From Leptodontidium sp. MPI-SDFR-AT-0119 (taxonomy: Eukaryota > Ascomycota > Leotiomycetes > Helotiales > Leptodontidiaceae), in contig JAHLEZ010000002.1 of the NCBI GenBank assembly GCA_020726505.1, positions 4,526,001-4,590,000 of the forward strand: a DNA stretch of 64,000 bases, given 5' to 3'. Positions 47,783 to 60,971 of this stretch are shown one piece after another (positions within the stretch are counted from its first letter, which is position 1; every line of letters starts with the position of its first letter). A program made the position numbers and the translations under genes. The notes under the pieces were generated by a model. The model searched no databases. It was not told where the DNA came from and saw nothing but the letters and a program-made list of their open reading frames with translations.

Positions 47783-50419
47783 TCTGAAGTCATTTGCCAT
47801 CATGCAACAATACGTAGTCTCGAAGTGAGTTTCCTTGTTGGGATAGTGTAATTCTTGTCGGTGAAGACTGACTGCCATTCACATGTCTGCATGTCGAAAA
47901 TGGTCATGTTTGATGAGTGCTCCGTTTCATGTAAGTCCCCTTCTTACTTCCTCACGATGAAGAGTTTCGATTTCACATTTGGTGCCAGGCTGGTCTGCCT
48001 CTTCGAGCATGCTTTCAAGCCTCTGTAAGCTCCCCTAGTTGTCACGGGTTGTGATCTTCAGCGAACACCCTAATCTTCATGCTGTCATTTCGTGATGTGC
48101 TGTCAACGTCACGGTCTCGTCTCCACTCTAGTTCTTACCTACTCTAATCAACTCCATTAATAGGTTATCTTGGAACTTGAGCATCTAGTATACACAACAT
48201 GATCTTACCCTTGCTTATTTTTCAAGTTACAGTGGATCCTGCATATTGCTGAAGTCCCGTACCCAGCCTGGTGGAAAGTTCAGCTCCGAATGACATCTTA
48301 AATACAGAATCTACATGTGGGAGAGGAAGCTTCGAAGTTCTTGTCTCTAGTCACATAATTCACCATCGGTGCTGGCAGCGCTGTCAGTTCACCTCGCTTA
48401 AGAGCTCAACTTATGATGAAATGAATTTTCTTGGACGCAGTACATCAGTCGATACTTTCTAAACTTACCAAGATTGTATATAAGGTTATAAACTTTTCAA
48501 GTTGAAGGCAAGAAGAAACAATATGGCGTGAAGTTGTGCCAGTTCTACCAGACAAGGAATGGGGAGGCATTATTTGTAGCTTAACCACCGCCATGGAATT
48601 TGCTCCATGTAGGAAGAGAACAGAGAGCGAGAAATATTTTCTGAGACCTACCCCCACCATCTAGAGCGTATGTCCAAAGAAAAACGTATAATCTTCGCAA
48701 ATGACAGTGTGACTATTGTTGACAACGACGGAATCGAAAATCGCCTGAATCCGACGTCATGGCATCTTATTCTAGCAGGATCGTGCTTCGAGCCTACAAA
48801 ATTGCAGAAAAGAGCCATTCGATATATTGGGTTAACTACCAAACTTTTCCCTCGAGCTATCAGTTTCTGGAATGGTTTCACAGTCTCGTCGTGGCTCCAG
48901 GTTTTGTTTGCATTCTCGTGTCAACATCGCTTAAATAGGACAGACAAACTTTTATTGGAGAGATCGAAATTTTCAATATCGTGGAGTAGAATATCCGCAT
49001 CACGCAGATTCACTGGAATATTAATACAATAGTTTGCGCATCCCAAGGGTGAGATGACATACCGCTCACCATATTATTCTCCATGATATGTCATTCACTG
49101 CTACTCACAGGCCACCAACCCCACACAGTACTTTCTCCACCATGTAGGATTACATAGAACACCATACTCCCTGCTTCAAGCCTCGAACAAGCAAGATGGC
49201 TAGGCTAGAAAATGCAATCAAAGAATTCGTGGTCGTCGAAACGTGTGTTGTTAAGCTCTTAGAAGTAAATTTCACAAATGAGGGAATTTGGGGGGCTAAC
49301 TGATTCCATTTGGCGGAGTTCTATTAGAAGGAAGTCTAATGATGGGCAAGCACGCCCGAAAGAATGACTTAGGGATAGACTGTTACCGTTTGAATCTCCG
49401 CTGTCGAATCGGTGTTTTGGTTGGATGGGGCGTGGGGTATATCTGCGTGTGCAAAGAGTGCAAAGGATATCTTGATATAAAGAGTCGAACTCCAAGATGG
49501 GAATCCATCGACCTTATATCTCTCTCTCCCTCCTCTTCTCTTCTCATCACCGCAGCTTCGTTAGCATCATTCCAAAAACGAGGAGGTTGAAGTAGGGTAT
49601 ATTACAACAATGCCCGAATCAAGAAGCCCTTACATATGTATTTCATGAGTCATGGGTCACGAACGCAAAATAAATAAACCGTATATGTCTATCATTTATT
49701 TATTCTTTTTCATTCCTTCCTTCCTAACCTATACTTTCTCTACCAAACATACATACACACACCGACCAATGACAACTCAATATCAATATCAATTCCTCCA
49801 AGCCGCGAAAATAGGGGGTATTCGCACATCGCACATCATATCGATCGAAGAATTAGAAGCTCAAACCCCCACCCACCCCAAGACACACCACACACACCAA
49901 ACTACACCACGCAAACCCAATCCAATCCAATCCAGTCCCAAAAGCAAACCCACCTCGCCCCCAGGAAAAAAAGCGACAAAAGGGATCTGTGAGCTAGCGA
50001 GTGTGTTGTTTGTTTCATACAGATAAGACAGGGAAATGAGAGATAGGTTAGGTAGTTGACCAACACAACCCGCCTTGCTCTCTTCCTGTACATAATACAC
50101 ACATGAACTCCATCCGTACCCACCCCTTTCCCTAATCCCTAATCCTATACCCGGAAACGATTGGAACGGGTAGAAGATTGAAAACGAAAGGTATCCAAGC
50201 AAAGCAAGCAAGGAAGACTGAGCTTGTCAATCAAGAAGAAACCCCTCCCAAAAAAATCAAATCAAAAGAACGACGAAAAAGTGCCAGGCGTGAGCCGTTT
50301 TCGTATTAACGCCGTATTTCCGTACCCCCGGTCCCAAAAAATCGCCTGGATATCCTGCTGTACAATCTGAAATGTACATTCTGTTCTCTTCCACTCGCAT
50401 CTTCACTCATGGTTCGGAT
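47783..50419. other. Intergenic region, PRO2 to apsA-like gene
   Basis: 2.6 kb without a supported gene. A 120-codon ATG frame (48670-49032, +) has no recognisable domain. The right end, about 49.7-50.4 kb, is A/C-rich and likely includes the 3' UTR of the apsA-like gene. Confidence 0.5.
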
Positions 50420-53400
50420 CTAGAAGCCTCGAAAGGGATCATGTCCGAACCCGCCGTCGAAGTGACCGTAATCCTCTTCGCCGGCTGTCTTGCTACCTCC
50501 GTACCAATCGTCGCTTGGCCGGCCTTTGCTGGAGTAGTAGCTGTCTCTGTTTCTGCTGCGTCGCCTGTGCTCCCTGCTACGCCGTCTCTGTTGCCCAATC
50601 ATCTCCATCTCGTCTTGCTCGTCGGGGAAATCGTCGAAGCGGCTCAGAGCCATGGGGCTGATGAAAGCTTCCATTCGCATGGTGCCTACCGCGTCGAAGA
50701 AGTTGTTGACTACGGTCCCTGGCCGGTTGCTAGCGTCGGATGTGCGGATTGAAGAGCGTCCGCTCACACTCATCCCAGTGTATCCGCCAGCGACTGAGCT
50801 CGATGGTTGGGATTGATAGATGTCTGATGAGCCGGTGGTACCGACGCTCATTCCAGCCGTGCTGGATGTTGGAGCATGCCCACTGCTTGCTGGACCGGAG
50901 AACCCTCGGAAGGAGAGGGGTGGTGGGACTCGCCCGCCTGTGTTACTGCGTTTTCTACCATGGGTAGGCAGTGCAGGAATAGAGTACTGACCACGTTCTG
51001 AGAAGCGAGGAACAATGGGTGGATCGGCTGATGTGTCTTGCAGGGGATCGGACCTTGAATAGATGGATTCTGACTCTCTCATACTGTTGTCGTTTTGCGA
51101 GGAGTGGACACTAGTAGGCCCTTGACGAGCTAGTACCGTTTTCCCTTTGGCAACACGAATCGAGTCTCGTATGCCGTGCTTTCGAAGGCGACCGGATTGT
51201 CGAGGCAACTCGAAGTCTGGAATTGAGGGCTGAGGTAGTGGGAGGGGAGCTTGAACAATTTCAGGCACGGCTTGCGATGAGTGAGCCAGGAAGGAGAGGG
51301 CAGTGAGCCAGATATAATGGCGCTCTGGTGATGTGGCCGTGAATTTGAGAGCACGAGCTGGGGTTAGAATCAAAATTGACCGATTGAACAGGGCTGGTGA
51401 TCCCTTTGGTGGAGGGTTGTCATCTTTCACGTCCAGAACGGATTGAATCGTCACTACTTGGGTTAGTTTGTGTTGCATTGGGGATGGTAATCTTGACTTA
51501 CACTTCCGACCAGTCTTGCCCATCAAGGCCGATCCTGATGTAGGCTGTTTGCTGCTCCACATCACAGCTCTCTCGTAAGGTGCAAGCCATACCCAACGTT
51601 TATGACGAACGCCATTGGCATTGTCACCATCCATACCATTCGATTCCGCTACGCCAAACGACTTGCGCCGTCTTACATACTTGAACATCCACTCTCCCAC
51701 CATAGTTTGGGCAATTGCATCAACAACGCTAGTCGCGTTGTTTGTTGTCCCAACAGAACCACTTCCAGTGTTGTTAGTGTTGGTAGTGTGGGCCGTGGTA
51801 GTTGAAGGCTGCTGTCTCTGATGTGAGCGATGACGGCTACTGCCAGTATCCCGCATGTATCGTGGGGTCGTGACATCGTTGTTTGGCATTGGGGGCAGCT
51901 GGGGGCTCTCAGGCGCTTCTGTAGATGCTGACATTGGCGGCGGTGATCGGCTGGCGTGACGTCTGTAACTTCCACGACCTCCACGAGGAAGAGCCGTAGT
52001 AGATCTAACCTTTCGGATGCTGTTCGTACGATAGGGTCCTCCTCTGTTGGAACCAGAACCACGTCCCCAAGTTGGGCTACGATTTCCGTCGCTAGGAGCA
52101 CTGGCACTGATAGGAGGTCTTCTTGAGCTAGCTCTTGTAGGAATCGGGAAAGGAGGTTCTTTGACAGCTTCTGGAAGACTTGGACTTCTAGCTCGCCCTT
52201 GATGGGCAGCTACACCGCTTTGTATCAGAGCTGCTCGGCGCATCGTACTTGGTTTGTTGTTTGTCACCAAAGTCAGTGGCTTGTCAAGTTGACGGACAGA
52301 TGCCTTTGTGGATCTAGACGGCAGCTCCTGTACTTCTGGAAATGATTCGCCTTGGAAGTCGTTTGCTGCGTGCCTTGAGTTTCTTCCATGGAAAGGTCGA
52401 GCCACTTCTGCAAGTTCACCATGCTCAGGAACCGAGGTTGGCGGGGATGAAACACGTTTGCTTGGTCTGTGTCCGCCGGGTTGCGGCTTGGGCGCAGACA
52501 ATGCCGTTCTGTAATCATTGTCGCTCATGTCGGCATCCGCAAAGTCATCAGCATCGTCAGAACTCACATTATCAAATCCAGCAAACAAGCTGCTGATCCG
52601 GTGTGGGCGTCGGATGGAGCCTCTATCTTTCGACAGCGGCCCGTCGTCATTGTTTCCAGGATAAGCATCTCGAGTCTCACTTGGCAGCTGCGGAGGAGAA
52701 GATGGTATCTCCTGCTCTAAGCTTGTGCGACTCTTCATGCGCCTAGGATTTCTGGGTGGCAAGTTACCAGGTACAGGAGAGAAGCGTTTCGTTTGTTCCT
52801 CGGTCGGTTCTGGAGAGGGAGGTTTGGAGGAAATTGCAGATGGTTGGAGGTGGGGCGGAAGCAAATTGATTCGTTGTGCTACTCGGATTTCCTCGGTTTG
52901 CACAGAAATAGATCTTGTTGGGATGGGTATCTGCATAGAAACCTGGCAGCCAGCATCCCTGGAGTGCTGGGGAAGTAAGGGTTCACGCGGTGTAGCAGGT
53001 GCGGAATTGGGAGGATGCAATTGAATGGATGGGATCGGAATAGGTGGCGGCGGCGGGGCGCGTCTGGGAGACAGCAATGGTGTTTGTATCTCGGGAACGT
53101 CTGTTTGTGTAGAAGTAGAGATCATTTCCTGTACCCGATCTTCTGCTGGTGGCGGTGGTGGAGTTCTGGTAGGTGATATAGGTGTCCGTGGAGGACTCAA
53201 AGGATCTTCCAGAGTTTGCGAAGCTGAAGAGACCATCGATGAACTTGGGGTTTCAATTACCAACGGCGGGCTGGCATGAACACGCTTTCGTCGCTGGTTG
53301 GCCTCAATCTCCCATTCTCGAGGAATAGGAGTTTCTGTTTCTCGTTCAACCTTCGTAGCTTCAATATCGACTGGTAATGGTTCAACCACCGAGGTGATCT

Positions 53401-54640
53401 CAGCTGCGGAGAGTACAGGCGATGGAGGAGGAGAATATTGAACACCAGTGTCAGTATATTCAACCTTCACTGGTACCGTCTCATCATCTTCCATGATACC
53501 ATCTTCAAGCCTCTCTAGAACCGCTTGCTGGGCCAAGATCCTCCCTCTGGCAACACTACCAGGTCGCATGAGACTGTCCATACTTTGATTTCGACGGTGA
53601 TTTCTCGACATCACACTTTCACGGCTCTGGTTTCGGTTGTGCCTCATGGATATGATACTCTCACGGCCATCATGATCCGTCTCGTCCTCATCTTCATCCA
53701 GATCCAACTCATCTGCTAAGCTCACGCCATTGAGTTTGCTTCCCCCGTACCCATTGGGACCATTCAACATCGAGAATCGAATACTGTTTGTCATGCTCAT
53801 CGTTCGGACACTCGCAGCATCGCTGCCATGGCCATGAACAGGATCCCTCGATGCATCTTCAGCTTCGCTTTCGTTGTGAAGGTTGCCATTTGTTTGAGCC
53901 TGGTATGTGGCAACTTCATCCAAGACCGTCTTCAATCGTGTTTCGGCCACATGAACCTTGCGCTCCAGCTTCCTCTTCTCTTCCTCCCAATTGTCCTTGT
54001 CCCGGGCCCATAATTCGTGGACTCTGTCCGAATCTTCTTCCAGGCTGCGGACCTTCTTCTGCAGAGTCTCAACTCGTCGCTTGCTTTCAGTATTAGTCTC
54101 CACGGCTTCGTCGCGCTCTCTTGCCAATTCCGAGAGAGCTGAAGAAGTTCCTCCTTCTAGGAGAGCCAATTGGCGCTTCAGCGATCGATTCTCCTTGGAC
54201 GTGGCCACCAAATTCGCATCCAGCTCCTCATGATCTCCTCTAGCATTGTGCAGGTCCGTCTCCAAGTGCTCAATTATCCTAATCTTCTCCTCTTGATCTC
54301 TTCGAAGTGCGAGGATTTCGGAGACTAAATTTGCGTGTAGAGTTGGAGTAAATCGTCTTGGATCGAGTATCGAAATACTATTGGACGCGTCAGTTTGGAT
54401 TCAACGTTGGAAGAAAGCAATTATCTACCTTTCATCATTGGTTACATCTTTAGACCCTCGGCGATTTTTCTCGCCCGTTGGCATCGGCGGAGGAGACGAG
54501 GATGGACCTGGAGAGATTGACTTCTGGCGTGACGAACGGCGCGAGCCTCTAGAAGGGGTCCTGTAGGGAGTGTCCGTTGGAGTGGGAAGGGAAGCTTGAG
54601 CAGCAGCAGCACACTCGTCTTCCGTCTCCCAGGCCGTCAT
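50420..54640 (-). CDS. apsA: Cortical nuclear-migration protein, ApsA/Num1/Mcp5-like PH protein
   Basis: Large cortical anchor for dynein and microtubules that positions nuclei. Exons (complement) are 54429-54640, 51502-54377 and 50420-51453, giving 1373 aa. The 51-nt first intron joins VTNDER to SISILDPRRFTPTLHANLVS, the conserved N-terminal block; the second (51454-51501, 48 nt) has no in-frame stop but splicing restores KTGRK|LTIQSVLDV inside the PH domain, so I count it as real. Coiled coil covers about residues 85-210. A long S/P/T/R-rich middle includes repeated NHRRNQS/RHNRNQSRES motifs. The Mcp5-type PH domain lies at about 955-1092 (VGEWMFKYVRRRKSFG, KRWVWLAPYERAVMWSSKQ, FNRSILILTPARALKFT, HYIWLTALSFLAHS). 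The last ~280 residues are disordered and basic. Aspergillus ApsA is longer because of internal repeats. Start is the ATG at 54640 (MTAWETEDEC). Confidence 0.88.
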
Positions 54641-57600
54641 GTTGAATGCGAACAATTCTTCACGTCCAGAACGAGAGACCAACACCCTTCAGACGAAATC
54701 CGTCAAAAGCTCGACATCAATGAGGAGAGTCAGTACCCGCAGTTGTATCAATAATTGTTTCGACGAATACGAATGGGAGGGGGGTTCGAGGGTATCCTTG
54801 GAAAGGATCCGTTTTTGCGGCAGTGAATCCCAGAAATCCGTACTGGGACCTGTTTTGGAAATGCTTTGATTACCGGATCGGCGCCCAGTCGAATCGGGGA
54901 ATTTAAATCAACAATGGCTTGAAACGCTTTGATATATGTCAGTCAAATAACTTCGGCCAACGCAGGGATCCAGTGCAATGCACGCGGGGTCTGGCCATTT
55001 TGGAGAAACACATACGATGTTATGTACAACTATCACCGCAAAAAGAAAAAGAAGTATGCATGCAGCAAAAGAATCAGACTGATCACACGAGACCGAGCAA
55101 GACATCAGTTGCGGCCGCGAGTATGAAAGGTAGAGGAGGAAGAGGACCGCATGTGGTGAGAGGGAAAACGAGCTTTGACCGTGGTGCTTACCTTTTGAAT
55201 CTCAATGTCTATGGCATAAACGATGACCGCGACAAGTTTCGAAGAACAGGATTTGTGGAAATCTCGCGACTATTTCATAACAACACTTTTGGTTTCGGTC
55301 CTGGTCTAGCCTGGCGCTGGAAGTTGGGCTGTGACCGTCTCTAATCGTTCATATCGAAGCTGCCTTAATGACTGCTGCACTGCAGAGTAGCGCTGGTGTG
55401 TTTTGAAGGCTGCAGATGTCTCGTGAGCTGTAATTGAGACAGCAGAAATGGAAATGCGATAGTATACGCGAAGAAACACGGCGAGGAAGGGTCGGGGTTT
55501 CGTTCTCTCGTAAAATACTGCGCACGCCAGAACAATCAGCCATTGTGTTCGAGGTCAAAAGCCAGCTCGGCGGCGAGCCATTGGGGGAGATGAATGGCTT
55601 GACGAGGGAGTCTGTATAACTGAAAATCCAGTGTTTTGGACAGAGTACAAAGGAGCATACCGTCGTCTATCAGATTCGCGTCGAGAAAAGCAAAGTTGGG
55701 TGTTATGACGGAGGGTTTCTGTTCGTCCCACGGTTACCTCGACATGTGGCTGATCTGATCGCCGGGACTCGAGTGCAGACGAATGCTTGTCGTCGTCTGT
55801 CGTCGCAGCACGGATGGATGGAGTGAACAATGAAATACAAGAGACAGACAGCACCAGACACGCTGAAGGAGAGACTGAGAAGACGAAGCGCACAAGGAGG
55901 ATCGGAGAAAACAAGCAAGACCAGAAGGAGGGAGAAATTGAAGCCCGAAGATCAAGATCAGATCTCGCTCGGGAAGTTCATCCACATCCACATCCAGCAG
56001 ACAGGCAGACTGGAATCTGGTTGGCCTACTCTACCCTTCGGTACGGTGCGGCGTCGTAGTGCTCATTTTGCGTCCCCCCCGGTTGCTGAATCGTCAAGCC
56101 GTACTGGCCCCGGCGCCGCGCCAGCACTGCATCTGGCTAGAGTTCCAGGGGTTAACCCCTCTAGCGGCGGGGGGTCGAGGGCTACGGGGGAATTGGAATT
56201 AAGGTGGGCAGCTTTGATTAGGTGTTGGCACTGGTCTGGCCGCCCCCAGCACCCGGCAGACACCTTCTGTCCACCCACGCTGCGAGCGACACTCACTCAC
56301 TCACTCGCCAGAAGGAGGGCGGCCTGGCTGACTGACTGGCTGGCTTCAGGCTTGCTGGTCTGGTCACTGCTGGTGTGGTGTGGTGTGGTATGTTGTGCTG
56401 TGTGCTGTGTGCTGTGCTTTCAAGGCAGTTCGAGGAAGTTCAGGGGTGCTTCAGGGGCAAGGACGCGAAGCGAACAGCGTCCCCACGCTAAACGAAATAC
56501 CCTAGCCAGACTAACTCAGGCTCGGGTCACCCTCCAGGATGTGCACTCATGCAAGCTGCATCTTCTCGTCCAGGCCATCCATGGCCATGCATGCAGATGC
56601 AAATGCAGCGTGCACAGATTTGAAAAGGTGTCACACACGGGACAGGGCAGAGGGAGAGACGAGAGACTTCAGACTGATGATGCAGGAAGGAGGAAGGGAT
56701 TTGATCTCATCAGACGACGGCTCGGTCGCTCGTGGACATGGAGAAGCCAGAGCCATTCATCACTGCTCGAAGTGACGGCCCCAACTGCGACCCGAGCTCC
56801 TGTCAGGCGAACAGTACGGAATAGGACCAAGAAGACGAACAGGAACTGGGACAGGAACACCTGGGGTTATGAGTGGTGAATCTGGTGATGGTGACTCTCC
56901 TCTGTCAGGGCTTCGGATCAAAGCCGTTGTGAAAGGAGCACCACTTCCTTACCCACCAGGAAAATGGCTGATCTTCTCCACCAGTCAACAAGGTCCAAAT
57001 TTGTGATTTACCTGACCTGTCACAGCTCAGCCTGTGATATCTCCATGCTGCAAGTCCGATTGGGCTACAGGCACGAAAGTCTTCACAGCTGATGAACACA
57101 TGAAAGGTCGCTCGCTAATAAAACTTCACCCAAGCAGAATCCAGAGCTGTCTTCACAATCCGTTGTTCTCGATCTGAATGAAATAATCGATTCGATTCGA
57201 TGACAGAAAAAAGGCCAGAAAGCTCTCATCAAATCCAAAAACAACCCGAAACAGCGGAAAGTCAAAATTCCTATTCGCTGAATCGCTGGCGGGAACGTGT
57301 TGTTTAGAAGCGGTTAGTAGGACTGCCTAGCATTCGAGGTGGATGTTTGAGGATGGAGCTCACTAGCCAGTTCCTCCAATGGGCCGTCCCGTGGCGAGTT
57401 CCACTGGGGAGAACTTCAGCCAAACCCGGAATCCTTCAAGGTCAAGCCGAATGGTCGGGAGAGACATGAAAAACCTAGCCAACAACTACCAGAAGACTCT
57501 GCAGAATGCAGTATGGAGATCGCGAACTCTAAGACATCAAGAAAGAGAACTGCCGAAAGAGCTTGACCTCGGATCGTGAGGTGGTCGTACACTCACTCAC

Positions 57601-59605
57601 TTACTTACTTACCTACTCACTCGCTTCTATGACAGCTCATGGCGGACACAGAAGAACGCAGAGATGTGCAACAGAGCAGATCTGTATTTAGGAGCAGAGC
57701 ACATGCTGCTTGCCGACTGACAGATTTGCATGCCTCGGATCCAGAAATACCCTGAAAAGAACCCTGAAGTTTCGTAACAAAGGCGGCGGCCGGCAAGCTT
57801 CGTACCAGGAAAGAACTTCTTTTACTTTGCTTGGCCTTGAACTGGACCTTGAACTGCTCTTACCCATTGCCCAATGCTGCCTCCAACTGCACCGACAAGG
57901 GTGGGGCTAATTGTGCCTTCTTTTATGATGCTAGAGATATGCGTGTGATGAATTTGCAAGATTGTGACGATGCTGCATAGGCTTATTTTGAACTCCTCAT
58001 TTGCACTTTCACCCCGAGCTGGAAAATAACGTCCCAGGTTACTTTACAACGCTGATCTCTTCACTCTAGGTTTACTCTAGGTTTGCTCGGTAGGTCTAGC
58101 TTCAAGGTCATGTTTAACTTTTGTGAACCCTCCGCACTTCTCGCAACCTCGCAGGTCAACAAAACCCTAGTCCTGTCTAGCACTAGCACTGCATATTTTC
58201 TAGTCTGAGCACAAACCTAACGACGCAACGCAACTCACTCTTCTGCACTCCAGATCTCCAAAGAAGTGGGAATAGCTCACCGGCACCTGGATAGCCAGCT
58301 GTACGAGCAGGGAAGCAGCATCTTCATCTTCCTTCAAGAGAGAGAGAAACATCCAATCACATCCCCCCTCACATCCTCTCGTCAAACCACCAAAGAGTTT
58401 GAAAAGGGCTGATCCAGCCGCATGGTACGCATAAAGCAAAATCTTAATTTACCTACTTTAGAGCAGGAAAATTAGAAGTCCGAGCACATTTATCTATTTT
58501 ACGCGTTGCTCAACGAGCCGCCTCGTCGTTTCAACAGCTTCCCGTTAAACGCCACACCGGCCGCTGAACCTCAACTCAAGCCACTTTCAGCAACGCCTCT
58601 GGAGTCTAGACTCAAGGATGGAGAAGGAAGGAAGGAAGTTTCCAAGTCTTCTTCCATTATGCTCTTCACCTCTTGAGGGAATCGAACCGATGGAAATGCC
58701 GAACACGTGAAAACCCAACAGAAACTGCCTCTTGTGCGACATGCATGCATTCGGCAACACCGGCAAACTCCCCCCTCTCAGGCTATACTTGTAACAGCAC
58801 AAACAAGAAAACAAGCATCAGAAGAAGTTCTCACAACAATCCATTTATCCACAGATACAGAGCCAACCTCGCTATCCCCAAGTCCGACTACCACCTTCCT
58901 TTCCCTATCAAAGAATCGAGGCAGGCAAGCAGCATCTGGATTCTGGTGGCATCCCCCGAAATGAGCAAAGCCGTTTTAGTGCAGATCTCCGCGATTTTGC
59001 GTTTTAGAACTCCACCCCACCACTAACGAATCGAACGAGATTCGTAGTTCGTACCCTGGACACACTTCTTTCATTATTTAAGATTGAGTCCGCACATCCC
59101 GGGTGTTTGGGTTTGGGTTGGGGTAGCTAACCGAACCGAGCGAGCTCCCTCCCCTACAGTACCTGCATCCTATCTTGATGATCTAATCCCAATCCTGATC
59201 AGCCCTTTCGATTCAGATAAACCCATCACTTCAAGGGTTCGCTGATCGAGGATTCGCTTTGGGCTGAGAACCTCAAACACGCCGTTCCAGGTGGTGATAC
59301 CAACGAGCCGGACGGTGGCGAGGATGAAGGCGAAGGATGGGGAAGGATTATGCTAAAGCCACTTCCTCAAAGGAGAACAAAAATCAAAAAGCTTTGCTCG
59401 CTTAGAAACATGAGATGAACATAATCACCGAAGACAATCGTCCGATTCATGAACCTCACGGTTGAAAGTCGGGCCACGCAAACATGGTTCTGGACTTTTT
59501 TGACACAACTCAGTGGTGTCTATCCGTCCACAAGACAAACTCAAAAAATCAGCATTGTCAAACTTTGACAAGGTGACAAACTTCCTTTATCCAAATGCCG
59601 CTTTC
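54641..59605. other. Gene-free 5-kb interval
   Basis: No gene is supported. Features seen: a 349-codon ATG-initiated frame (55830-56879, +) without a domain, GTGTG/GTGCT simple repeats near 56360-56420, TCAC repeats near 56290-56308, ACTC/ACTT tandems near 57590-57622, and a duplicated TCTAGGTTTAC near 58066-58086. The left end carries the apsA-like promoter. Confidence 0.5.
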
Positions 59606-60579
59606 TCAAATGATACCAAACCTCCTAGCAACCTCCAGAAACCCACCCTCATCCTCCTTAACCCAAACATCCACCCACTTCTTCGCATCCTCAAACTCCT
59701 CCGACCCAGGCCTCCACGCCTCCTCCATCCTCCTCTCCACGTAAACAGTCCTCATCCCACACTCCCTCGCGGCCTTCAAATCCCCCAAATGCGCAGCCAC
59801 CATAGCAACCTCCCCAGTCTCCAAACCCATCTTCTCAGCCGCCCCGCGATAAACACTCGGATGGGGTTTATACGCCCTGAAATCCCCCGACGACTGCAAC
59901 ACCTCGAACCCCAGATCCCCATGGTCCTGTAAATCCTTCAGTAGAGACTGGTTCCCATTCGACAGCGTCGAGGTCGTGAATTTCTTGCCTAGGGCGTGAA
60001 TCCCTGCAGAGGAATCTTCCCAGGGATCGAGATGGTGCCAGATGAGACTTAACTCCCTGACTTCATCTTCATCATACAGACCTTCGAGGCTCCATTTCTT
60101 GAGGAGCTCGATGAGGGAGAGGTGGTGGTGCGTGTCTATGTCTCGCCACTCGCTCTGCCCCGGTACGAACGTCCGCGTGAATTTGTAGTAGGATTTTCGC
60201 CATTCTTCGGCGAATGAGATCCAGTCGTCGTCGGTGAGTTGGGAGAGTCGTGTGCGGACTTCTGGGGTGAGTGATGCTGAGTGGGATGAAGATGAGGTTT
60301 TGGCTGCGGCGCTTTGGATTAGTTTGCTGATTACGGTGTCTCGCCAGTTGACCTGTTTCATGTGAGTTCTTGTATTTATTTATCTCTCCTATAAGGTAAC
60401 AAGAGGGTTGTGAGGTAATCCAATCGTTTTGATGTGGATGTGGACATTCTTGTTGATGAGTGTGCAGCTTGTCTTGTCTCGGATGAGGGGAACAGTAAGC
60501 AAGCACTCACCACCGTGCCGAAAACATCAAAAGTCAACCCCTTGGGAGGTGACTGAAATATATCTGATTTGGAAGACAT
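59606..60579 (-). CDS. Haloacid dehalogenase type II-like hydrolase (HAD)
   Basis: HAD-superfamily protein of 271 aa; exons complement of 60511-60579 and 59606-60352. The 158-nt intron is phase 0 and joins FDVFGTV to VNWRDTV, giving the FGTVVNWR continuation of motif I seen in the L-2-haloacid dehalogenase branch. Catalytic residues are present: nucleophile Asp18 (FDVFGT), motif II TLSNGN (152-157), motif III lysine in FRAYKPHP (about 185) and motif IV AAHLGDLKAA (209-218). The start is the ATG at 60579; the frame runs further upstream only to TTG. True substrates of fungal members are mostly unknown, so dehalogenation itself is not established. It is divergent from the membrane-protein gene, 392 bp apart. 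Confidence 0.9.
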
Positions 60580-60971
60580 GTTTTTATAGAGCAATTAACT
60601 TCCACGGCAGAGTAGTAGGGTAGTTACACAGGAGTCTTTCTAGAACAACAACCAGAGAGAGAATGATATCAACTTCAAATAACCGAGGCTCATTGAACCT
60701 CCCAGCGGATGAGCTCATTGGCCACTCGTGTAGCCCCTGAATCCCTGTTTGGGGGAAAGTAAGCATTTGACATTTCCTTGGCGGAGACCCTCTCTGCGTC
60801 ATGTCAACACTTTCCTCCTCCTCTTCACATCACAAACTCACTCACTCCTCCTATACCTTGGACTGACATCTCCCAAAACTCCCCATCGATGTATCAATAA
60901 TACTGAAGCAGCCAGCTACACCGACCTGGTATCTATAAACTCTTCCAAAGGCATTCAATTGCACAAGCAAC
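60580..60971. other. Divergent promoter region
   Basis: Shared by the HAD gene (-) and the membrane-protein gene (+). No distinct motif stands out to me. Confidence 0.5.

Noticed and set aside
48670..49032. 120-codon ATG frame
   Set aside because: No recognisable family and no clear flanking signals; too short to call.
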